From: Aptenodytes patagonicus
Taxonomy: Eukaryota > Chordata > Aves > Sphenisciformes > Spheniscidae
Length of the DNA: 64,000 bases
Assembly (NCBI RefSeq): GCF_965638725.1
Contig: NC_134960.1
Coordinates: 3,598,501-3,662,500 of the forward strand
Direction: 5' to 3'
A program made the position numbers and the translations under genes. Below are positions 25,943 through 38,691 of this stretch, in pieces. Numbering within the stretch: position 1 is the stretch's first letter; every line of letters starts with the position of its first letter. A model generated the notes under the pieces. It was not told the origin of the DNA. It made no database searches and saw nothing but the letters and a program-made list of their open reading frames with translations.

Positions 25943-25986
25943 ATGTCCACCCCGGCGCGGCGCAGGCTGATGCGCGACTTCAAGAG
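25943..25986 (+). CDS. UBE2B: UBE2B coding exon 1
   Basis: Codes [14 protein letters not shown] plus two bases of Arg15. Donor is AAGAG then GTGAGC. Intron 1 is 3706 bases, and its first ~770 bases belong to the CpG island. Confidence 0.98.
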
Positions 25987-28900
25987 GTGAGCGGGACACT
26001 CGGCCCCCGCCGCCGGCTGCCCTGCGGGGAGCGGGCGCCCCGCCCGGGGGAGAGAGCCGGCCGCGCAGCGGCGGAAGCGCCGCTGCTAGCCGGGCAGAGC
26101 CGCCCGGCTGCGGGCCTGACCCGGCCGTTTGCGGGGCCGGGGCTCGGGGTCGCACCGCCGGGCTGCCCCGGCGAGGGGAGGGGGCCGTGCCTGCGGGCAG
26201 CGGCACGGCGAGGAGCCGCAGCGGGCTGCGCGGGGGCGGCGTGTCCCGGGCCGTTCCTGCGGCCCCGCTCCTTTGTGCTGGGGACGGGAGCTGGCGCGGA
26301 GCCCCCGTCCCCCGGGTCCTCTCCCGGTGGGTGCCGCCGGGCGGCGGGGCAGGGGCGCGCTCCGAGCCAGCGGCTTCGCCCGTTCCCCTCGGGGAGCGGG
26401 GGTGGGAGGTGCCGCGGGGAGCCCTCCTGGGAGGCGGCCCCCGTGCCTGCGGGGGGTAAGCAGGGGGGTCCCGCCGGGCAGGGCCGGCTTTGTTTGTGCT
26501 GGGCGCCGCGGCCCCGGCCGCCCGCCTCGCCCGTGCGCCGACGGCTGGGGGCGTCTGAGGATAAAAGTTGAAGCTGTGACTCCAAAACAAGGGCAGCCCC
26601 CGGCCTCCCCGCCTGCGTGGGAAGGGCCCGGGCCACGGTAGCCTCCCCGGGAGTGCCGCCCCGGCCCGGCTGGGGCGGTGAGGCGGGGGTTAATCGGGCG
26701 GGAGATGCGCTGGTGGCGGTGGGCTGTCGGGTGTCGGCGTTAGATGTGAGTATCTTACAGGTGCCCTTGCCCTAGAAGGGCCCGGAGGTGCAGAGCTGGC
26801 TGAGGCTAAACGTTTGTGCCGTACTTCCCGCACCCCCTCCTCCTCACACAAGCTTTTGAATACCGAAGGTGTTTGGCGCAGTTTTCTGAAGAGACCAGGC
26901 AGAATTTAGATGTGTTTGAGGCTTGTTGGGTTGACGGTCTCTCTGAGAATAAGTATTCGGGATGGACGTCTAAAAACGAAGCACAAAGAATTAGCAGACG
27001 CTTCATTTGTCTGTATGTAATAAAAACCAAAAAGCCCTTTAATGTTTTTATGCCCATGCTATTCTGTCTAAATGTCCTCAATCGTGAGGAGTCTTTTGTG
27101 TAATACATACAGACTGCTAAAGAAGCAGTTATTAGTTGCAGTCTCTTAAATGTTAATGACTGAACCACAGACTCTAGAATAATTTATTTCCAGTCTGACA
27201 CGTAAACAAACTTATAACAGAGAGTGTGTAAAAAGGTGGGGGGCTCTTCTGTAAGCTTTACAATATGTGGTATGATTTCTCTGGGCTGGAGTAGCTCATA
27301 AGTTGTTGGAGGTGAGTCAGCTTTGATAGCGTCTCTTTTTTTAGCGTAGCTATGTTATACCAGTACCTGAAAATACGTCAATAAACAGTTGACGCGTAAT
27401 GTAGTTGCCTTACTTGACTGCATGTAAAGCTACAGTGGTAAAAGCCTGATTTGTGAATCAACAAAAAGTTGGACGTTTTTGAGATGTGGAGCCTACCTCT
27501 TCTGTTGTATTCGGGTGTTGGTGTTTGCTAAGCGGGTGTTGCTTGATTCCTGTTCAAATCAGAACAGGATATCTAGTCTTTTTTATTGTATTTGGTTACA
27601 CAGATGACATGAAACAGTGATTTTTTTCAGGGTGAGGAACTAAGTAATTTTTCAGGATTGCAATCAGACATGTTTTTTATGATTTTATAATCTTAGAAGG
27701 ACTGGTTTAATAATGTTGAAATTTAAGGTGGAGAGGAGGCTTTAAAGCTGTGGAAAAGTATAACCAAATAAGCACAAAGTAAATCAAATTTATTTATTGA
27801 ATATATGACAACTTTAATACCCCAAAACTTATGCAACCTTTTCACGTCAGTTTTTTTTACTTTTCTCTTTCTAACTACCATAAGTTGTATTTTCGTTTAG
27901 CCTTATGTTACTTGTACCTCATACTGAAAAAGCAGACCGTGTGCTGTGAACTCTGATTCATTTCGTGAAATGTAAACTCCTTTTGCATACTGTGATTGTC
28001 AAGAGCCGTGAAGAGAGAACAGTTTAACATATTTTGTATCTCCTCTAATTTGTTTGACTAAACCAACAGAAAAATAAGTTAATTCATTATTATTATTGCT
28101 GTTAAAAAGGTGTTACAAATACTGCGTTTTCCCTAGCTGTTTAAGACTTCCAGGCACTTTTTTGGATCAGTCTAATTTCCAGTCCTTACCACAACCTTTC
28201 TGTAGTTAGACCCTTTGACAGTAGGGTGCATGTGAGCTTTTAAATTGATCTAAAAACCAAAGCCATCCTTCAGATGCATTTGTCGGGCTGAACGCTTAGG
28301 CATTATTGTTGGCGTGCAGCCTGGCTGTCGCGTAGGAAGAAGTCCCGTTCCTGCTCTCCCTGACCAAAATAGTAGGTGGTTTATGCTGTTGATACTAAGC
28401 TGTCTGAACTGCGTGTGCTCGGAGAGCAAGGATGTAAACACAGAGTTCAGAGGGGGCCTGAGCCGCAAACGGAGCGAGCCCTGCTTCTGGGCTGTCTCTG
28501 TAGGGCAGCGCCATTGCTCAGCATCTGTGTACACATGCAGTTTTAGCACAGACTTAGGCAGTGCAAGCGCAGGAGAATTTACTGGCTGTATACCAGTGTC
28601 GGCTCTGAATAAATCTGCATTTACACACCGACATTTAGTTAGAATTTGTCCCTTGGTCTGCAGGGCTTTTGGTGGCAACTTGTTCATAAGTGTACTGTGA
28701 TGTGGTCAAACCTCATGTTAACGCTGAAGAATTGCTTTTGAAGCAAGGGCAATCACCTCATTTTCTTTATTCTTGCATAACTCGAGAGGCTGAATAGGCG
28801 GGGTGGGTAGGAGTTGTCACTGAAGGGGTTTGATCAGGCAAATCGCTCATCAGGTGATTGGGGCTTGCTGGTTTACATTGTTCAGGGTCTTCTGTGATCC

Positions 28901-31900
28901 TTAAGCAGAAACATGGGTACACAGAAGGATGGGCAGAAGGAGAGTATCTGGATCCTATTCTTTGGTTGCAGTATATATTTCTGTCTGGTCCAAGTTTATG
29001 TGGCTTTCAGTAAGTAACGTGCTTTTCCCTCATCCAAGGATTAAGGAACTAAAAATAATTTAAAATGCTTCCATGATTACTTTAGAGATAAACACATCTG
29101 TTGAACTGGTAAGAGGGAGCAGTACCCAAGTTTTCGCCTTGTTCCCTTTTGAAGCAATCAGCTTGCTGGACAAAATAGGCTTATACCAAATTTAGCCACA
29201 TCACACACGCGGATCTGGGAATGCAGGAAAAGCTCCACTGTCAGTCCCTGACACTTAGGCCCAGCAAGTCTGCTGTGTAAGGGTCACTGCCTGGTTTTCA
29301 GCTCCTGTTCGTGGCTGCAATTTGTTCTCTTCTTCATTGTGGCAGCCAGCAGCAATTGCTCTTTCATAGTTCACTATGTAACTGTACTGTAAATCCCAGC
29401 TGTACGGGGTGCTTTAAATTATTCTTAAGGTTAATGCTTTGCTCCCTGCACACTTAATCTAACCTGTTGGACCGTTGTAGTGTGTTGATGTAATACATGA
29501 GAAAATCTTGATGTGCGTTGTCTTGTAGGTTTGTCTTGTGAAGTATTGATAGTCTGCATGTGATGCTTTGTGTATTCTCTGATTTGGGATGAGAAAATAT
29601 TTACAAAATCTGGGTATTACTGTTAAATTATACTTGCAGGTGGAAGTATTTCATTTATATAAGGCTTGTCATTCTATATTTGTAATTCTTAGATTACAAG
29701 AAGACCCTCCTGTGGGTGTCAGTGGTGCACCGTCTGAGAATAATATAATGCAATGGAATGCAGTTATATTTGGGTAAGAGTTTTTGATCACTATAAAATT
29801 CTATATCAAAGGGCTAAATATAACAAAACCTGCGTTTTGTTTTTACAGTTATTCTCTTCTTTTATGTACGTAAAGTCAGGAAACTTAGAAAAAAGACCAA
29901 GTGTGCTGTTGCGGTAAAATTCTGTTTTCAGGGGTAATACAAAATGTATAGGACAGAAAAATGTAAAATTTGTTCATCTCTTCTGTTGAATAAAGCTTGC
30001 ATATGGCTTAATAAATAGGTTAGACTGTGTAGGAGTTGGGTTATGAAAAAGCAGGCTTCCTCTTTAAAGTACATAAGAGCCACGTGTTCTCGGCCATTAA
30101 ATCCAGATGTATTAGGAGTGATTGGATTGATTCCCAGTAGAACGAGGTACAGGTTCTGTCTAGGAAGTTACATTACATATCCTACAGAACAGGAACTGGC
30201 TTAGTATCCTTTCATAAAACTGAGGTATGCTTGCTAGTAATTTGCTCATTAATTCCAGTCTAGTCACGTAATGGCATATCTACTTTATCATCATCCCAAA
30301 CAATACATATCTTGACTAGCAGATTGACTATGGGAAAGCGTCTCAGATACGACAAAGCTCCTGGAGGTTGCTTCTGGATACTTCTCTAAATATTTAAATT
30401 ATTGCCTCTACCTATATCTTGTGGAGGATGAGGAAGAAATAAATTTATTGTGCCTGTTTAGAAGTAGGTAGTGATCATTTTTAACTGGAGTTTATTTTTA
30501 AAACCTTTCAGGCCAGAAGGGACACCTTTTGAAGATGGTAAGCCGCTAACTTTTATATCCTCTGTCATTCTTACAAATATTACCAGTATTAACATTGTTC
30601 TGCTTTGAAAAAAAAAAAAAAAGATGTTATCTGTATATAATTTGGAACCAACTAAGCAAGCAAGTGAAGGAGTAAGGTCTTGTTGGCTATAAAAATATGT
30701 AATTTGATGTAAGCAAAGTGTCTTATCATAGTGGTTGATGGTTAGTTAGAAAGCTACGAAGCAGCGCTTATATCAAGACTTGTTTATACATGTACGCTAG
30801 AGCTTTTAGTGGGGGAAGTTGGTCTAATGCTGCCAGATGTGTTTTCACATCTCCATAGCTAAGCTCAACAAGACAGTGTGCTTTTCTGGTTCCATCTTTG
30901 TGGCATGTTTGATTCATCTCTGTTCTCCTAATGAAGAACAGGTGAAAAATCTTGAATTGTTCTGAATATAGAACTCAGTGAGGGGGAGGGAATACTGAAT
31001 TTGTACATAAACATGGAAGTTGGTGTGTAATGAACCTCCCTTAGGCATGTGAGGAATAATGAGTTTAATAATTATAGTATTATTGCAATAATCGGCAGCA
31101 GATGGGTTTTCCTCTGTGTTGGGTTGGAGGCGTTACAGTAAATTATTCACTGATCTATAATAAAGGTTTTCAGTGAATCAGTCACGAGCTCCAAAGACTG
31201 AGATTGCTGATTATGAAATTCCAGTGTTTCTTTGCTGGCACCACAGTGCCGCCTTAATGAAACGCCTTAAAATCACCGAACTCCATGGAACCGGCATGTT
31301 GGGTCACAGAAAAAGGGGAGGGCAGTGGGATAATTGATGTTGGATCTAGCTGCCTTTGCCGTGTATACAGTGAGTCTCCAAGCTTCTACCTAGCTGCTGC
31401 TGCTGCTGGTTTTATGACTATCACTAAGTAGCAGTTCCATAGTTCCATTATCACTTGAAACATACGAAAAGAAACCAGGCTCAGTGTTGTTTGTTTATAT
31501 AATGGTGAGAAGAAATATTGATCATGAAGCACATAATTTACCTTGTCTATGTTCTTGGAGGTGTTCTTTTGTTGTTAGTTACCTGATGGTATTTATGTTT
31601 GTTTGGACAGGTACTTTTAAACTAGTAATAGAATTTTCAGAAGAATATCCAAATAAGCCTCCAACTGTAAGGTTTTTATCAAAAATGTTCCATCCAAATG
31701 GTGAGTAAATCATTTTTATTTAGCCATAATACCCATTAAATATTACGGTGTTGTCATGTCTTCTGCGAAGCTCCAGAATGCTTAACAGCTCTCCATCTCT
31801 CTTCATTGCCATCTCCTAAGTAGATGTCTAGGACAGCAAACTGCTTGATGAAAAATTAAGAATTATGATGCTATTAAGAAGCAGCTATCTGTCTCTTTCT

Positions 31901-34159
31901 AATCAATATATAGCCTCAGTAGCAAAGCCTATGAGCATTTTCAGCAGCAGCTGCACTTAGGTTGGCTTAAACAGGTAATTCTGGTTGAGGATTCCTGCCC
32001 CTTTCCCTTTAACAGCTATCGTGTATGTGCAGCCACATCGTGAATTGGAGTAGGGAACTGATCGAGCTGAGTGTTACTCACCTCTGTCAGGTGAGATTCC
32101 AGCCCAGTCCGTGCCTTCGTTTGGCTCGCTGTACCAACCAGCACTAGTGCAAGGAAGAAGGTGAGAATGCACAGTCATAGGGGAGCGCGGAGGAGGAGGC
32201 TGACCCTAACTCAGCGATGAGGGCAGCGTTATGAGAGAGTGCCATGGTTCCTGCTCCAGCACTTGATAGGTTTTGTCCAGTTATTCCTGCATGCAGAAAA
32301 CACAAACCGTGCCTTTTGCTTTTCCAAGCCCCTCTGTAGCAAAGGGGGGTATGGATTCAATTTGAGGGCTGAAGCATAAGCCCATTACAGCGTTTCTTGT
32401 AGCTTGAGCCCTCCTTGAACGGAGGTGACCTTGGCTTCAGTTCTGTGATTTTTTTAGACAGTGCTGTCTAACCATTCCTCTGTCAGGTAATACGCAGGCC
32501 AGTATGCCTCTGACAGGGTTTTTGTATTTTGTTGCTTTTCACTGGGATGAAGGAGCTGGAAGGTTAGGGTGTGGGAGTTTGGCCGCTCTCAGCTTCATAC
32601 AGACTCTTGTATTAAGACTACTGATAGGTACCCAGACAGAAGTAGGATTTTGGGCACACTTTTCAATATTTTCTATTGTCTGCCTTAGTGTCTCTCATAG
32701 TGAGCACAGAGTGTGTGAAAACGGGGCAAGAACTCCCTCCGTTGATGCGTGAGTCCATTCAGACTGTGAGACGCTTGGCCGGTGCAGTGGATTCCGCTCC
32801 TGCAGTACATGTCTGGCTGCTCTCTGGGAGGCCTCACCTCCGTGTGTATCTGGGCCAGTCACACAAGAGGAGCAAACCAAGTCTACCAGTTCCTGTGCTA
32901 ATGCCATAACCTTTAGACCTTCCTCCTTCTTCTCTTAGGTGTTCTGTTACTTCCAGCAATATATCTCCTTCAAAATACAAGGTGTCAAACTACAGAAAGT
33001 TGTGAGACATAACTTCTGTCCTCTTTCCTAAAGCATTAATTTAAGCACAGTCTGAATTGGAATGGTAACGCTGCCTTGAATGGTATGTAATGAACAAACT
33101 AGAAAATAAATCTGATAGTTTCTAAATAAATTCTGTGTTGTATTTACAGTTTATGCGGATGGTAGCATATGTTTAGATATTCTTCAGAATCGCTGGAGTC
33201 CAACATACGATGTTTCATCTATTTTAACTTCAATTCAGGTAACTTTACATCTATTTCAGCAAATAATTCTGTTGTTGTTCATCTCCATTCCCGAATACAC
33301 AGCTCAGTGATGTGGCTAGCAGGTATCTACATCAAGGGGGACTTGAAATACTTGTGAGCTAAGCAGTAGCTTTTTAGATCAAACAAAGGCTAAGGTGCTG
33401 ACCTGTGTAATTACTGCTTTTGAGCTACGAAACTGCCATTAGATTTTTTTTTTTACAGGAAAACAGTGACTGATCTGGATTCCTTTTTAACTGTTTTTAG
33501 TCAAGATAGAACATCAGATGTAGGAATTTGCCTGGTGTTTGAAACACTAAGCTTTATCATGAAGCCTTGCCCTATGAAGTCCTCAAGGAGACAATACTGC
33601 TGACACCGACTTTACTTGGAATAAGTAAAAATGGCCTGGCACAGCAAAAATGTACATTTTCTTTTCTCCTGAGTGATTGTTTCTATTTTTCTACAGTGAA
33701 GTTTTGTAGGAAGCATCTTAAGCCCCGCTTTAGTCCTGAATGACAACAGTAGTGCAATTACCAAATAGTCAATTAGCATCATACTGCTAACTGGCACAGA
33801 CAACCACGTACCTGCTAGGTTTGTGAACCCAGAAGTGTACACAGTGCTAATGCTTATGCGATGTAGAATTTGAGGTTCAGCGGTGTAATTATGGGTGCCT
33901 AACCATGAGTTTCACTTTTTTTTTTTCAATTGGGCTCTTGCGAGTCACGTCCGCCTCCTGAAACACGTGTGATTTGAAAGCTGTAAGTTGATTTTTTCCC
34001 TGACTTGTTTTGTTTTTCCCCTTTTTACAGTCTCTGCTTGATGAGCCTAATCCAAACAGTCCAGCAAACAGCCAGGCGGCACAACTCTATCAGGAGAACA
34101 AGCGTGAATATGAGAAAAGAGTTTCAGCTATTGTCGAACAAAGTTGGAATGATTCGTAA
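25943..34159 (+). CDS. UBE2B: UBE2B, ubiquitin-conjugating enzyme E2 B (RAD6 homologue)
   Basis: Six coding exons join to a 152-residue protein, the full length of the family: 25943-25986, 29693-29773, 30512-30537, 31611-31700, 33150-33238 and 34031-34159. The phases agree at every junction and all introns are GT-AG. It is a single UBC fold: N-terminal helix [15 protein letters not shown], the HPN motif at residues 78-80, catalytic Cys88 in DGSICLD, and C-terminal helix ending QSWNDS. That ending marks it as the B paralogue rather than UBE2A. The family transfers ubiquitin in the nucleus and cytosol: with RAD18 onto PCNA Lys164 (damage tolerance) and with RNF20/RNF40 onto histone H2B; it is needed for mammalian spermatogenesis. 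The start has A at -3 and is preceded by a GC-rich 5' UTR. No lesion is seen. It is head to head with the broken CDKL3. Confidence 0.99.
29693..29773 (+). CDS. UBE2B: UBE2B coding exon 2
   Basis: Acceptor TTCTTAG; codes [11 protein letters not shown] through WNAVIFG. Donor is TTTGG then GTAAGA. An open frame continuing upstream to 29589 is intron read-through. Confidence 0.98.
30512..30537 (+). CDS. UBE2B: UBE2B coding exon 3 (26 nt micro-exon)
   Basis: Acceptor CTTTCAG; codes the GPEGTPFED segment; donor GATG then GTAAGC. Only 26 bases long, so easily missed by gene finders, but phase and protein demand it. Confidence 0.97.
30608..30622. repeat. Poly-A tract (15 nt)
   Basis: Homopolymer in UBE2B intron 3. 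Confidence 0.75.
31611..31700 (+). CDS. UBE2B: UBE2B coding exon 4
   Basis: Acceptor TTTGGACAG; codes [15 protein letters not shown] through KMFHPN, including the HPN motif needed for catalysis. Donor AATG then GTGAGT. Confidence 0.98.
33150..33238 (+). CDS. UBE2B: UBE2B coding exon 5 (catalytic cysteine)
   Basis: Acceptor TATTTACAG; codes [15 protein letters not shown] through ILTSIQ, with Cys88 as the thioester-forming residue. Donor CAG then GTAACT. Confidence 0.98.
34031..34159 (+). CDS. UBE2B: UBE2B coding exon 6 and stop
   Basis: Acceptor CTTTTTACAG; codes [15 protein letters not shown] through VEQSWNDS and a TAA stop at 34157-34159. The WNDS ending identifies the B paralogue. Confidence 0.98.
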   Translation, partial: SLLDEPNPNSPANSQAAQLYQENKREYEKRVSAIVEQSWNDS

Positions 34160-34620
34160 CAGCTGCTTTGCTGCTCTCCATCCTCATAATCATTATGTAC
34201 AATTTAACTCTCAATAGAAAGGCTACCAGAAATTTCAAGTGCCACAGTTCTAAGAATCTGCATAAAAACTCATTTGCAAACAAAATTAAGCCCTCCAGTT
34301 TAGGAAACTTAAAAGCTTGTGTATCTCGATTAACGTACTTTTTATTGCATGGTATGAACTAAGTTATTGCTACATAAATTTGTAATATATCCTGTTTGTA
34401 TTTTTTTTTTTCCAAGTGTATAATGTTGGTGTGGAGTTTTCATGACAGAATATACACATTTTGTAAATCTGTACTTTTTCAAATATTGAATGCCTTATTT
34501 TTGAATTCTTTAGATTTTTAAATTGGAGAAGAGCACTTAACAAAGTTTTTATATATAAATATTTCATGTAAAACTGTTAAATACATAACCTTAGTGCAAG
34601 ACATTCTGCTCTCACTCTGT
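34160..34620 (+). other. UBE2B: UBE2B 3' UTR (extent uncertain)
   Basis: A/T-rich sequence directly after the stop, with several long T-rich segments typical of this gene's UTR. I found no AATAAA close by; an ATTAAA variant occurs at about 35374, so the UTR may run further than marked. Confidence 0.5.
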
Positions 34621-36135
34621 ATCTCTTTCAAAGGGCTCATTTTTAGTCCACGTTTCCTTTTGGTACCTGCTAATTACACCACGCACTTTACGAACGGAAA
34701 AGTTAGTCCGTGATGTAACTGGACATCTCTGCTTCCGCACCGGAGCGTGACTTGATTCCGTGTGTCCTCAGTCGTGTGAGGAAGAGAAGTGTCGGTAGCT
34801 GCCGGCTTACAAAGGGGGAAACAGATGTGACTGTTCTGCTGAAAGTCCCGCTTTGGGCCAGCGGCAGAGTTGCAAACAGGAGCGGGGTGACCAGGCTGGA
34901 TGATGATGTGTTCTAATAACTTTTATTTTTCAGGGAGATTGTATTTTACCAAGTTGTAAAATGTCGTCGCCTACGTCTGTCCTATACTCGCACGCTGGCA
35001 CTGTAGTACGGTTTTGGAGATCTTCTAACAACCGAAGAGGTGTGTCCCATTAGTTTCCCTTGGGGGTAGGGAAAAAACTAACCGCCAACAGAAGAAAACA
35101 CGCCTGCAGATTTGATGGAGTTATTCTTTGGAGCTTGGCCGTGTACCACACGGTCAGGCCTCGCGTCCCTATCGCGGAGGTTCCACGTATTCTTAAATGG
35201 CCAGTTTTAAAGAAGTTTGGGTTTTGGTTTTGTAGATGTCGATGTGGTAGTTCCTTACTGTATTCTGTAAGCCAGGCCGGACAACTACGGTACAGAATTA
35301 GGCCTTTTTTTTTTTTTCCTGTCTCCCAGCAGCAAAATTGTAATCCCCGTAATTCCAACCAGCATGACATATGTATTAAAAGCCCCAAATCCCATCCCAA
35401 AACACAGCTCAGTGTTGCCTGAAGAGCGGTGGAAGCTTATTTCCGCTAGAAGAGGAAGTGTTGTTTATTTGCAATAGTCGTTACTAAAACCTGGTCTCTG
35501 TTAGTGCAGAGGAACAGGAGTATCACTTTACACCTCCTGCCTGCTCCTAAAGGTGTTTTGCAATTTACAGGAGCAGCGCTATCGAGTTTAGAAAGGGCAA
35601 TGGGAATACTCGTCCGGCTGTTCCGCGTTAGTAGCTTGTGGAGCAAAATTATTCCACCTCAGCCAAGAACTGTTAGAAAACTGTAGTTAAGTGTGCAAAG
35701 GCTCGGAAACATTGGTGCTAAGAAACACGAAACTACGATGGTGGTCAGTCAGTTTGCTTTCCTGGAGCGGGTGAATCTGCGTTTCCCAATTCTTCAGTCC
35801 ACGTCTGATCATTAGCAGAAGCCCCGAAGGCTCCCATTTGCCTTTTGGCTGGTGGAGCGGCAGCAACGCTGGCAGAGCAGCGTCGCAGAGCTCGAAGCGG
35901 CAGCAGTGCGACAATTTTTGTTCAAGATGTGACACAGAAGAGCTTCCTGTGTCTAAGAATTAGTCTGAGGATTTATTTTTTTTTTAAATTCTGCCTCCCG
36001 TTTCAGTGTTTATCTCCGTTCCGTTGGCACGCGCGCGATGCCGTCTGCCGTTCCTCGGAGATGACTGGATTATCCCCCAGCAGCCGGCGCAGCCTAGTTA
36101 CAGACCGGTGGAGCTCGGGAGAGCGTTTTTGTGGA
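34621..36135. other. Downstream flank of UBE2B, no gene recognised
   Basis: Between UBE2B and the third CpG island. Around 35050-35422 both strands stay open for about 115-120 codons, but neither product is recognisable. I looked here for CDKN2AIPNL, the tail-to-tail neighbour of UBE2B in mammals, and did not find it. Confidence 0.5.
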
Positions 36136-36139
36136 GCCG

Positions 36140-37050
36140 GGATGGGGGCAGCGTGTGCCCGAGAAACGGAATTGGGGGCAGGAGGAGGTTTAACGAGCCA
36201 TCGGCGCCGCAGGCCCCGGGCGGGGCCCGCAGGCGCCGTCTCCGCTCTAGGCGGGATCTGGAGCCCACAGGTGGCAGTTCGGGAGGAAAACGTCCCGCTG
36301 TCCTACGGACAAAGGTAGCCGTTGAATTCCCAAGTGTGCGGATCCGCGTTCTGTGCGCGCCGAGGGCGGGGGAGGGCACCTTCCCCCCCCGGACAGCCGC
36401 GCCGCTGCCCCCGCGGCCGCCGGGCCGCTCCGTCCCGCCGCCGGAGCCGGGCTCCACGCAGACCGGAAGGCCTCCGCCTGCCGCGCCGCTCTGCCCCACG
36501 CCTCGTCTGCCCTGGAGGAGCGGGGGCGGGGCCGCGCAGGCGCCCTGCGCGCAGCCGCGCCCGGGCTGAGGGGAGCCTGTGGGCCGCGCCCGAGGCCTCC
36601 GCGCTCGCTTCAGGGCCGCGGCCCCGCCGGCACCCGGCGCTCTGGGGGCGCCGGGCCCCACACCGCGGCCGCGGGCCGGAAGGCCGCGGGGCTGTGCGGC
36701 CCTTCGTGCCTTACCTGCGGAGCGGCCCTACCCCCGCCCCGGCCCTGCCCGGCGGGGCGGGGCGGGCCTGTCGGCCGGGCCCGGGCCGGGAGCGGTGCAA
36801 GGCGCCGAACGGCCGCGGCCGCAGAGCGGTGCGAGGTCGAGCTGCAGAGGCGGCCAGGGGAAGCCACCGGGGAGGTGGTGTCAGACGAGCTGCCGTAACC
36901 GATGCCGCCCGTGGCTGTCAGCGGCTGGGTGGCACAGCCGGGCTGCCTTGGGCTGTCCTCGGGGAAACCACCGGGGAAGGCTCCCTTTAGAGATGGGTCG
37001 GGGACAGCACGGGCTGGGTTTCGCCGGCGCCCGTGTTGGCTTGGCACCCG
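36140..37050. promoter_or_regulatory. Third CpG island, orphan promoter
   Basis: Strongly GC/CpG-rich with many GC boxes. A strong minus-strand donor, CCGCAG then GTAAGG, ends a putative exon at 36715. Weaker plus-strand donors lie near 36265 and 36311. No protein I recognise starts here; the overlapping 140-220-codon frames are GC artefacts. It could drive a non-coding RNA antisense toward UBE2B, or the first exon of a gene whose coding exons I cannot see. Confidence 0.65.
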
Positions 37051-37982
37051 GGTGTCGCAAGTTAGGGGTAATCCACCCGTTCCTGAGGAGAGAGTGAAAA
37101 TGCCCTAAACGCATAAACTGGGCGTCCTGAGACCTTTCTGTTGCCAAAACAACGGGTAGGGAGCGTGGGTAACGGACAGCAAGAGGGCAGATACTGCCGT
37201 TGCCCTCTTTGTGCTACAAAGAATGGGAGTCCAATGACATTTAAGGACAAAAAAGTTCCAAGTATACCGATTCACAAGAGCATGGTATAGTCACGATAAA
37301 CTTTGTGGTACAGTTAATTTCTTGGTGTCCTGGGGTGCTTGGTCTTTAATTAGGAAATGTAATACACTAAGCTTGCTTGGACAGTGGGATTAATTAAGGG
37401 AGTACTGATGGGTATACAGATTTTGGTTTTATAGCTTCTCCTGGGGCTGTGGTTCATCGATACTATCCAGTTCATAACCACTTCTTTTCCATGGGATTCC
37501 GTATAAAGATCTAAAATCACTTCGGAGACACTTTCAAATTATTCATCCCCGTGCTTTTGTGCTACATATGCATGTCATTCACCTGATTTTACAGATGGAC
37601 AGACGGAGGCATCCAGATCTGCAGTAGTTTTGTGTAGGTCAAGAGGCAGCCGGTGGCAGGGCTGTAGGCGTGAGCCGTTCAGGGCGATTCTCAAGCCTGA
37701 GTTTCAAGTACGAGAACGCCTTCGCCTTCAGGTTTATCGCGCTAACATTATTCATAAGCATCATCAAACACTGCCCTGCTGGTGCTACTTCCTTCAGATC
37801 TTGGTTCCCCGAAGATGTCTCATCCAAATACAGTCCCAAGCCAAAACTGCGAGACTCAGATCTTCACGAATGTGATTAATTTCACTAGTGTGAGTTGTCC
37901 CATTGGGATTCTTCACCGTAGTACAGATAAATGTGTGTAATTGCAGAATCGAGGCCTTAGGCTGTGAGAAGTGAAGAAATCG

Positions 37983-38022
37983 CAGCTTGCGGTGGTATAT
38001 CACAGCTTGAGGTGGTATATCT
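37983..38022. repeat. 20-bp tandem duplication
   Basis: Two adjacent 20-base units (CAGCTTGCGGTGGTATATCA and CAGCTTGAGGTGGTATATCT) that differ at two positions. Confidence 0.85.
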
Positions 38023-38691
38023 GTTGCTCTTTGTGGGAGGTTTTGTATTAATAGTCAATTAATTCAATGTGTCAAACAAATAAAGCTTTAAATATTTAGA
38101 GATTAGGAGGTCCCTAATAAAAAATTTACAGGAAAAAAGGAAGATTCCCTGATCACTACAGTGGCATTTAAATACTCAAAGTGAAATAGGTAGGATAACA
38201 TAGACAGATAGAAAAATACTTTGTGTTTAGCATGTGAAGATTCCATGAGAGTAGCTGCTGACGCGTATCAAAATGCAGAGGAGAGGAGGAGCCTTATCAT
38301 CTGGCCAGACTTCCCTACCTAGTGTTTTTATTTGAGCGTTTTACTGTTTGTGGAAGCTGTCCCAGGCAAATACTATGCCTTATTTGTTTAGAGTTGTTTT
38401 TTGGAAGAGGAAAGATGTAACCAACAGACAATCTGCTGTAATGTGTGAGTTGGCAAGGCGGCGTTCTCCACCTCTCCTTTTGATGGGGCTCCACGGTGCG
38501 GGGAAGAACGAGAGGCTGGTCGGACTGCAAGTGGGAAACGAGTGACCGGAGACGCCAGATGAGCGGGCAGGCATTTGTTTGTGAGCAGCCCCAGCTCCAG
38601 CACTCTGTTTAATTTGTTATTTAAGTCACTGGATAAAACAATTATCTGGCCTTCTCTCCCTGATTTTGTTAATCTTTCTAACGGACGAGCT

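Larger units (their letters stand above)
25280..26760 (+). promoter_or_regulatory. UBE2B: CpG island, UBE2B promoter
   Basis: Extended GC/CpG-rich block spanning the UBE2B first coding exon and the start of intron 1. There is no TATA box. It has many GC boxes, a GACGTC core at 25822-25827 and a 13-base C run at 25390-25402. The 296-codon and similar open frames within it are composition artefacts. Confidence 0.85.

Noticed and set aside
25700..26590. 296-codon minus-strand open frame (and 218-262-codon overlapping frames)
   Set aside because: They lie inside the UBE2B CpG island, are open in several frames at once and are Pro/Ala/Arg/Gly-rich, which is GC-driven stop depletion.
29589..29777. 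62-codon frame ending in UBE2B exon 2 sequence
   Set aside because: The upstream part is intron 1 read-through; the acceptor at 29691-29692 and the protein define the true exon.
31484..31708. 74-codon frame containing UBE2B exon 4
   Set aside because: The N-terminal half is intron 3; the acceptor TTTGGACAG gives the correct exon.
36098..37097. Overlapping 140-222-codon frames on both strands in the third CpG island
   Set aside because: Same GC artefact; none shows a domain or splice-consistent coding frame.
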